A program made the translations under genes and the position numbers. Below are positions 56,201-64,000 of a stretch of 64,000 bases of DNA, piece by piece (position 1 is the stretch's first letter; each line of letters starts with the position of its first letter). The notes under the pieces were generated by a model. That model ran no database searches. It was not told where the DNA came from and worked only from the letters and a program-made list of their open reading frames with translations. The stretch is from Turbatrix aceti (Eukaryota > Nematoda > Chromadorea > Rhabditida > Panagrolaimidae): positions 6,448,001 to 6,512,000 of the forward strand of contig OZ017766.1 of assembly GCA_963969345.1 (NCBI GenBank), read 5' to 3'.

Positions 56201-59200
56201 AAAAAAATTCAATTCACGTGACATCTTTCACGTGTGTGGTAGTTCTGTGAAAGGCCCCACACAAAAAAAGCAGCAGTTCAAACTTGTTTAGAAGCGCAAA
56301 AAAAGGTGATTGATGGCAGAAAGGTCCGATTTGTACTGTTATGTGTTTTCTGCAGACATCAAAAAAATTGTCAACGACAGAACAACAGATGACTGATCAA
56401 TTGTCCAACAAAAAAACAATGCACTTTTATTATGACAAACTTTTGGGTGGTCAAAGAACATTTTTAAAACGACCCTGATGTCCGCGCAGAGCCAAAAAAT
56501 TATTTACGGTCCTCAAATGGCGTACAAACCCCTAAATTCCTCCGAAAAAAAAACAAAAACCGGTGGCCGAAAATATTTTTATATAAAAAAATTCGGGTCT
56601 ACTATACTTCAGCCCCCCACTGACTTTTGACCCCCCATGCTCGGACTTTGGCCCCCCATTTCACCTTAAATCAATGACGACATGAGTTCGGAAATCCGTA
56701 TGATAGAGCCCCCCATCTGTGGGGGGCTTTTTCATACGGAAATCGTGATTAAGGAGAAAATGGGGGGTCGTTCCATACGGCCGTGGCGCTACTATACTTT
56801 GAGCCCCCATCACGTTGAAAAATAAGCCCGCGGGATATTTTAGAATACAGCCCCCCATACAAATTATTTTCATTCAAATTTTCAAATATGGGGGGTTGTT
56901 GTAGCGCTATAACAGTCCCCCAGATTAAATGGGGGGCCATTGTAGCGCTACAACAGACCCCCACATCAAATGGGGAACTGTTGTAGCGCTACAACAGCCT
57001 CCCATAATTTTAGGTCTTGTTCCAAGACAAAATATTATACCGTAATAGTTTTTTCCACCCAGAATGCATTTTTAGACAAATATTCTCAAATACAACGGGG
57101 GGGGGGCATTGTAGCGCTACAACAGGCCTCCACATCAAATGGGGGACTGTTGTAGCGCTACATTGGCCCCCCATAATTTCCATAAACACAAAAAACATAC
57201 CCAGCAGCCATTCGCAGCAGACGAATTTTTGTACAGTCTCATGGTTTTACCGCATCGACGACAGAGAGGAAACAAAAACAACGACTGTCCAACGAATACA
57301 AATTTTTACACAAAAATTCAGGGATAAAATTTTGCAAATTTGAGGGTTGTTATGCTCCCCCCAAAACCCATGTATAATCAAATGCTTGCGTGCAAAAAAT
57401 GAAGTGGGGGGCTATTCCATACGGATAATCAAACTCCTATGGGAAGCAGTTCATACAAATTTTCAAACACCTCTACACCAAAACACCTGGGGGGCCCTTC
57501 TGTATGTATAATCAAACTCCTGCGTGCAAAAAATGAGATGGGGGGCTATTCCATACGGATAATCAAACTCCTATGGGGGGCTGTGCTCTAAAAAAACCCA
57601 AGGCGGTGTTGTTGCAATCGATGGGGGGCTGAAGTATAGTAGACCCAAAAATTCCATAGAAAAAAATTATTTTTGGCCAAAAAAATGGATTTTATCCCAC
57701 AAAAAGTGCACCCAGAATTAAAAAGTTCGCTTAAATCCAAAAAATTCGATTTTGGACCCAAAATGCGGATTTTATGTCCAAAAATCAGATTTAGGCAAAA
57801 AATCCAAATTATGCCAAAAAGTTTATTTTATGTTCCAAAAATATATTTTTTCAGAAAAATATCAATTTAAAAAAAAATCCCTAAAAAATCGTCGCCCAAA
57901 AAATATATAAAAAAACAAATCATTAACGCAACTCAAATTTTCGAATTTTTCAAAAATTTTTTTAAATTTTAATCAATTTTTTTTTATTTTAGCTTATAAA
58001 TTTTTTTCAACCTCAAAAAAAAGTACTCACCAATATAATCCCATGGATAAGACTTCTGGAAGAACGAGTAGAAGCCTTCCCGCCTGCCGTGGGAGAAGAC
58101 GCGTTCGATGACGACCACCAGTCCATTTTCTCCACAAAGCAGAGGCGTAAGCTGAGCACAGGAGTTGAAATTCTGCTCGGTTGTCAGAAAATGTTTCATG
58201 AGTGCATTTACCGCAGCTCCCAGCTGGTGATGGAGTTCGCTGATCCTCGGCGACATGCTGCCATTTCCCCCGCCGCCTCCGCCACCGGAGAGGTCCAGAC
58301 CGCTGCCGCTGATGCCTCTGCTGATGGCTTGGAGGTGATCGATCGACCTCGTGACACTCGTCGATCGATTTCGACGCGCCAGACTCTGTGTTGAGTATAC
58401 CGCGCCCGCAGTACCGCTGGATCGCCTCGAAAAGCCGCCCAGCGTCGTCGAAGATCCCGAACCACCGAGAAAACCGGAAATTGGGGATTCAGGTCGCGAA
58501 ATGAGGCCTCCAAAAATACTGCTACTACCAGTATGGGGGTGCGGAGGCCCAGAGGACACCTGGAGGTAGCCATCTGCGTCCGGAGATTCGCGAGCAAGTA
58601 CTTCGGCGACGAGGAGGCGCTCGAGGGCGCCATCGTCTACGCCACGTCCAAACCATCGACCACAGTTGAATCTGAACGCCTGGCCGGTGATGTTGTTGCG
58701 CACGAGGGCGTACTTGAGCTGCCACTTGGAAGCACGCTCAGTCGGCGACTGACCTACGCAGAGGGTTGACAGAATTCCGAGGTTTTTGTGCTAAAAATGA
58801 GATAAACCATCAGCAAAAAAACTTTATTAAAACAAAATTTTGACATAAAGTATGGCAAAATTCCAACGCCAAAGATAGTAATTGCATCCGTGATATTATA
58901 ATTTGCTGCGCAATTTAAAAGCAAAAATAACGCGCGCCGTAATTAACGTTTTAAAATTTTTTGAAATTTTATTTCATAAAAACTACTGCACTTTCAGGAA
59001 CGGTTAGCATATCATTTGACTCAGTTTTTGATAGGAAATTTTCGTCAAAAAATATAAAAGCAAAGGGTCTTCATTTTAAAAAATGCCGAAATAAAAAGTG
59101 CAATTTTGACATTTTCTTTTTTGGCATTTTTTAAGTTAGGACCCCTAATTTTTATATTTTCTAAAAATTTCCGATCAAAAACCGAGTCAAACGATGTGCT

Positions 59201-62200
59201 ATCCATTCCTGAAAGTTCAGTAGTTTTTAAGAAGTAAAATTTCAACAAATTATAAAACGTTGATTACGGCGCCCGTTATTTTGCCTGTTAAATTGTGCAG
59301 AAAATTATGATATCACAAATGCAATTACTACCTTTGGCACTGTACTTTTGCAATACTTGATTCCAAATGATTGAGTTGAATCATTCGAATCACAAATTTG
59401 TGATCCCAGTCAGTTAAAAAACCCACATCAAAGGTAAACTGAAGTCTTCCGCTCGGAAGCGTGATAACAGACGTATTGCCGAGCGACCCAGTGAGCATAA
59501 TCCAGACCGGAGCCGTGAATCTATCCACATTCGCAACAAATAACACTTCATATCGCATGCGAGTCGTGATGAACGTATGCGTGAAGCACGAAAAATCCAC
59601 GGCATTCAGTGACAGGATATGATACAGAAATTGTTCCCTTTCCTCGATACTTCTCAAAAATGCCTGTTCCGAGTACAGATGATTCAACAATGCCGTATTC
59701 GAAAATAGAGTTTTCAAATGTTTGTGAAGAAGTTTTCGTTCGAGTGATAGCCTGACAAATGCCCTTGCAAGTCCGATATCCGTCTTGATTTCGCCCATTT
59801 CCATTACGCTTCTGACGTCATGGCCAATATGCGTCGGAAGAGGGGTGAGTTGTCTGTCAGTTTCCATTGGAGATCTTGGACGTGAAGAGAGCGAGCGTTT
59901 CCTCTCCTGTCCTCCTCCTCCTCCTCCTCCTCCTCCTCCGGCTGCTGCTGCACCCCGGCGCGAATGCCTCGGTGACGCCAGGCTTTCGACAACCGAGGCT
60001 GCAGATGATCCTGGCCTCTGGCTATAGCCGGAAGCGTCAGAGCCCGTTGCTGACCAATGGGGTGCAAAATCTAAAATAACACTTTAGTCTTGCTTTTTTT
60101 TCAACGAAGCCAAACGTCATTAGTAATCAAAGCGAAGCACACGCTTATAATCAAAAAAATAATAAGCAAAAATAATGATGTTATACTTTTTGTAAGCTTA
60201 AAATATAAGTATTACAGTACTTTGAGTGCTACGGTTAAAGCATGGGTCTCAAAGCGAAAAAAAGTTACGTTTGGAAAGTTACGGTTAAAGTAAGGGTCTC
60301 AAAGCGAAAAAAAACAACGCTTGGTCGGTTACGATAACAGCAAGGGTCTCGAAGCGAAAAAAATATACGTTTGGAAAGTTACGGTTAAAGCAAGGGTCCC
60401 AAAGCGAAAAAGCAAGTGTTACAGTTAAAATCGTTGCAAGACGCCACAACCACACGGTAAAACACGACTAACCACTGACAGACGACGATTTATGCATTGA
60501 GAATCCTCGACTTGGCTGTTGTTGTCTGTTGACATCCGCTACCTTGGTTGACCTTCCCGGAGCAGCAGGTGGAAGGGTGCTTGAATCCACCGGTGCACGA
60601 CTTCCTCCTGGGCCTCCGCCTACGATACCCGAGGCCATCGTACTCGTCGCCGCAGCTTCGAGCGTTGCCGTGGCATCACGGATTGTATTTCGAGCCCACG
60701 AGGCGAATCTCGTAACTGACGAACTCCGGGTCATGGGTCTGGGAGGCCTGGCAGCTGCTGTTGCTGCCCGTCTACCGTTTCCGGTAGTTTCCTCAACCAT
60801 CGGTGGTTCATCCACCGGTTGACCGATTTTGTCGACTAGATAATTTGCAGCCTTGATAAACGTATTAGACCATCCCAAATCCTCATCATCATCGTCATCG
60901 TTTTGGGTCTTATTGGCTTCGCTCGACGAATCATTTTCCATTTTTTTAGAAAGCTGTCGAATGGATTCCTTGAGTTCATCGATACTCGACGACGAGATTG
61001 TCGGCTGTTGCTTCTCGCCTGCCACCGATGCTTCGTCTTCTGTTAAACGGATACAACATTGAACAGAGGTACAAACGCAAGTACAACCACAAATAGGGTA
61101 AAAGTCGAACCACTAACGTAAAAAAAGGGTTTTTTGCATCATAAAAAGCTTGAATTTTGCCAAAAGCACAAAAAAAGCTCAAGAAAAAGAGCTTACATTC
61201 CATTCGTTTGCGGAACACAATCCACATTAGGGCTAAAGTGATGAAAAAAGAAAAAAGATCAGTTTCAAGTGTAAGGATAGATTACAACATTACAAATAAA
61301 TATCGTTTTAAAAAGTGAAATATAAAATGAAAAAAATTACGTAAAAGTACCGTATAGGAGTAACGTTTTTTTGTTCATGTTACATTTTCGTTCCAAGAAC
61401 TTTGAAAACGATCAATCGTAATCCGCGTACGAGTAACAAAATTATCGTAAAAGTACCGTACAACAGTAATGTTTTTTTGTTCATGTTACATTTTCGTTCC
61501 AAGATCATGGAAAACGATCGATCGTAATTCGCGTTCGATAACGTACATGTTTTTTTTGCCTATATTATGTACTTTTGTCCATTTTGAACCGTTTTCGCCC
61601 GTTTTTTTTCATAAAACCCCAAAACCAACCAGGAGTAAGGTTCGTAGAATGTTCGATCGGCTTTGCCGCTGCTGCATTCTTCTCCCGTTCTTGATGTTTG
61701 AGAATATGCGTCCACAGTGCGGATTTTCCGTGTTTTCTTTCCGATCCATGACCCCATACTCTTTCAAGCAAATCACAGAATCCAGCTACCAGTGTATTTT
61801 CTTCGACACCCGTTACGCAATCGTTGTGTCCAAGGTGAACGGCTTCTTTGCCCATTTTCATTACCAGCATTCTCTTTGTTTTTGCTGAAGATAAAAAAAG
61901 TATAACAAAATTGATTACGATACATAAAAAAGGCCTAAAATCTCCTACTTTTCGCATCTTTGAGCAGTTGTTCGATAAACTTTGTCGCAGCATCCGGTGT
62001 TTCGGAATCCCGATTTCTGTTTGGTGATTTTTTTCGAGGCGTTGTAATTTCCGATTCCTAAAAATATTCTTTTGTATTTTCCCTCATTTGTGTCAGCCTA
62101 CCTCAAGCTGGCTGTCTTTTCGCTGCCGATGTTTATTTTGCCTCCATGGACTCGCGCAGACGTTGGACGACACAACCGCGACTTCCAATAATTTGGAATC

Positions 62201-64000
62201 AAGATTCGGAAATTTTCCCTCAAATTTCCGAACACTCGTTCCCGGAAGCTCGTGTGGCTGATTGACAACGTAGTCCATCTGTATCGTCGACAACGGCATC
62301 ATGCCAAATTGTGGTTCGTCTGTCGATGGTGATACGACGTCGTCTTCGAGGTGAGGAGATCTTTCCTTTGTTTTTGCTGTTTTCAGAGAATTTTCATGCA
62401 CCTGACGAATCTTCGCGTCGAAAGCCACGATATGATCGTCCTGGTTGGCTGCGTTTACCTTTGAGAGAATTTTCGCATCGATGAACGACGCAAACATTTG
62501 TGTTTCCATAAATGCTGCCAGGAATGGAAGAAAGCTGTCTGGTTGATCTGCGAGAAAAGATGCTTTTTCAAAGTTTACCACGCTGTCTCTCGAATTCGTG
62601 GATTTTCCTGTGATGACAAAGTTTTCGTACGCGTTGAAAAGGCAGGCAAAGTAGTTGAGGAAGAGATACCTCACTGCCTGGTTCAGCCGAAGGCCCTGGA
62701 AGTATTTTTGCGTTTCTGGAGACGTCGATCCGGGCGATGCTGTTTCATAGCCGTCGTCTCCGTCTCCGCCACCGCCACCGGCCTTCATCGCAGCCGCCTG
62801 CTGCTTTTCAAACGCTTCCTCCGCAGCCAGCATGACATTTGGGTTGTCAAATGACCTCGACATGCGTTTACGATGCCATGCTTCGTCTCTCCTGATTCCC
62901 TTTCGTCTCAGGACCACGGGTGGAACTGGAGCAGGTTCGTCTTCGGTCAACGGATCCTTTCCATCTCCCTTGCCTTCATTTTCCGCATTTTCCTGGCTAA
63001 ATAGCGTCTGGCATCGCTGGAGGATGCGAAAAATCTCATCCACCAGCTGTCTGTGCTTTGGCAGGGGTGGTACATCCTCCGGATGATCCAATCTGCCTGA
63101 ATCTATGTCCAGGATGCATATATTTGAATGATATATTTTTTCGGGCACTTCATCGTCGTAGCATAATCCCATAAGGTAGGGTACCGGTGCTTCGATGAAT
63201 TTTAGCTGGGAAAAGGGTAGGATAGGAACGTAGGTCAGTTGCCATCGAAATGGAAAAACCAGTGTTAACAGTGATTCTCCGACCAGCATTAGTCGATCGA
63301 GGTGTCGGGAACATAGCAAAATCTGGTGTTCCAGCATGAAACAGGTAAAAAGTTTGACAAACTTTTCCACCGACACGTAGGAAAATAAATGTTGTAATGG
63401 GTAGTCAAAAAAAGGTAGGTCATTAGCGGGTGGTCTGATCACCACCAAATCCAGTGAATTGAAAGCGTGGAGCTGAAGCGTTGTACCCGGTACCGGGAGT
63501 GGTACTTCGTGGAGAATCCAGTAGATAACAGCTTCTAGGGAAACCGGAAAATCTTTTACACCTCCGCCACCCGCGATGAGGTCGTACACCCCACGAAGTA
63601 CCTTCTCCGCGGTAAATACCATAGGAATTCGTGTCAAGACACAAATGCAATTCGCGACAAACACTGGTTTGTCACAGGAATCGTAATACGATACCCTTTT
63701 TTGCTTTTGTTTTGCCACGGATACGTGACGAGGCATCGTGTGGTTTCCAGACGACACCATGCCTGGCTGGAGTCTCGTTCGATTGTCGTACACCCATGAA
63801 CCACGTTCGACGGCTGTTATCTGTCTGACATGATCCATCTGAAGATTGAACAATTCTTTGCGAATTGCCGGATCTTCGACGGATTCGAACATTGTCAGTG
63901 TACAACCATTGATTCGGGTACCATCGTGACGGGTCACGACAAAGGAATGAAAAACTGGCGTTGGGGGGACATTTTTTTCGGTATAAAACCGAAGGCCTTT
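53218..64000 (-). CDS. DENND5: DENND5 (RAB6IP1)-like protein, 5' end outside the window
   Basis: Eight exons (64000-62102, 62057-61949, 61884-61630, 61039-60473, 60070-59346, 58790-58031, 54013-53842, 53407-53218) keep one frame for about 1558 residues; the start lies beyond 64000. Domain order is DENN core and dDENN (exon 1), RUN1 (TKRMLVMKMGKEAVHLGH, EENTLVAGFCDLLERVWGHG, then EIKTDIGLARAFVRLSLERKLL), PLAT (ending FNCGRWFGRGVDDGALERLL) and RUN2 (CGENGLVVVIERVF through LESLNEFNFVLEKSL). DENND5 proteins activate Rab GTPases (Rab39, with Rab6 binding) in Golgi-endosome traffic. Low-complexity inserts, including polyGly from a CCT repeat at 59909-59939 and Ser/Gly linkers, make it longer than the vertebrate forms. 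The 4.0-kb intron 6 contains two transposons. Confidence 0.92.
54215..56095. mobile_element. About 1.9-kb foldback element in DENND5 intron 6
   Basis: Arms about 54215-54640 and 55670-56095 are inverted copies. The best parts are TTTACAAAAAAAGGCCCTGAAGC and TGTGCACAATATGGGGCCC with their reverse complements. Inner segments (54655-54730 and 55435-55520, ATGCGCCCATGGTT) also pair. Both arms carry a GCGCGCGC run. No transposase and no certain target duplication, so the ends are approximate. Confidence 0.8.
56587..57654. mobile_element. 1.06-kb non-autonomous DNA transposon (copy 2)
   Basis: The element spans 56595-57646 (1052 bp) with the same inverted termini as copy 1, GGGTCTACTATACTTCAG, and a perfect 8-bp duplication AAAAATTC at 56587-56594 and 57647-57654. 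It differs from copy 1 by only a few substitutions and small indels, so both moved recently. It lies inside DENND5 intron 6. Confidence 0.93.
58876..59330. mobile_element. TA-flanked foldback MITE filling a DENND5 intron
   Basis: The element 58878-59328 (451 bp) has inverted ends GTAATTGCATCCGTGATAT and GTAATTGCATTTGTGATAT, flanked by TA at 58876-58877 and 59329-59330, as for Tc1/mariner insertions. It makes up most of the 555-bp intron 5 and starts 15 bases inside the donor side. Confidence 0.8.
60231..60430. repeat. 50-bp tandem repeat, four units
   Basis: Units begin ACGGTTAAAG (or ACGATAACAG) at 60231, 60281, 60331 and 60381. Each contains GGGTCTCAAAGCGAAAAA. It lies in DENND5 intron 4. 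Confidence 0.9.
61340..61555. repeat. 106-bp tandem repeat, two units
   Basis: GTAAAAGTACCGTA occurs at 61341 and 61447, each followed by TTTTTTTGTTCATGTTACATTTTCGTTCCAAGA and CGATC(A/G)ATCGTAAT. Related GTACCGTATTACAAGTAACG copies occur at 36440-36600 upstream of the CLC exons. Confidence 0.85.

Noticed and set aside
59331..59346. Alternative DENND5 exon 5 donor at 59331
   Set aside because: It gives phase 2, which leads to a stop in the PLAT exon. The donor at 59345 keeps the PLAT domain in frame.
61202..61237. 36-bp candidate microexon in DENND5 between exons 3 and 4
   Set aside because: It has splice-like borders but would end with T joined to AA, making a stop. Direct joining of exons 3 and 4 keeps frame.
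1..64000. tRNA, rRNA, spliced-leader RNA genes and CRISPR arrays
   Set aside because: Looked for box-B-like GGTTCGA, leader-like and evenly spaced direct-repeat patterns. None was convincing, and the tandem repeats present lack unique spacers.

Overview
This is eukaryotic, intron-rich, AT-rich animal DNA, most likely from a nematode. Exons are separated by many very short introns (26-60 bp), acceptors are mostly TTTTCAG-like, and there are type II membrane glycosyltransferases of the GT92 (DUF23) and GT49 types and nuclear-receptor zinc-finger genes. These are families that expand in nematodes. No spliced-leader gene was seen, so the species is not resolved. The window starts inside a duplicated block, has a 200-N assembly gap at 2019-2218, and ends inside a gene.

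Left half (1-31.7 kb): a repeat-rich, fast-evolving cluster. It holds one GT49-like gene, five GT92-like genes, relics of both families, and four short genes encoding only the C4 zinc-finger DNA-binding domain of a nuclear receptor plus a conserved short tail and no ligand-binding domain. Each receptor gene lies downstream of, and on the same strand as, a glycosyltransferase gene or relic. The paralogues show near-identical patches that look like gene conversion, a conserved GC-AG intron, a 26-nt intron, and loss of the DxD metal-binding motif in three of the six enzymes. Two GT92 genes are inverted copies around a 1.06-kb transposon. An uncharacterised leucine-rich gene closes this half.

Right half (32.5-64 kb): conserved single-copy-type genes. 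In order these are a CLC-3/4/5-type chloride/proton exchanger (minus), an RPB5-like RNA polymerase subunit gene lacking its last conserved segment immediately upstream of it (minus), a UBASH3/EPPase-like histidine phosphatase (plus), two tandem PAP2 lipid phosphate phosphatases spaced like an operon (plus), an SLC35D-type nucleotide-sugar transporter (minus), and most of a DENND5/RAB6IP1-type protein with DENN, RUN, PLAT and RUN domains (minus, 5' end beyond the window).

Mobile DNA is abundant. There are two copies of a 1.06-kb non-autonomous element with perfect 8-bp target duplications and an array of palindromes, a 388-bp hAT-type MITE, a TTAA-flanked foldback element touching the 3' end of a GT92 gene, a TA-flanked foldback filling a DENND5 intron, other foldbacks, and an internally deleted non-LTR retroelement inside a GT92 relic. 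No tRNA, rRNA or CRISPR was found.
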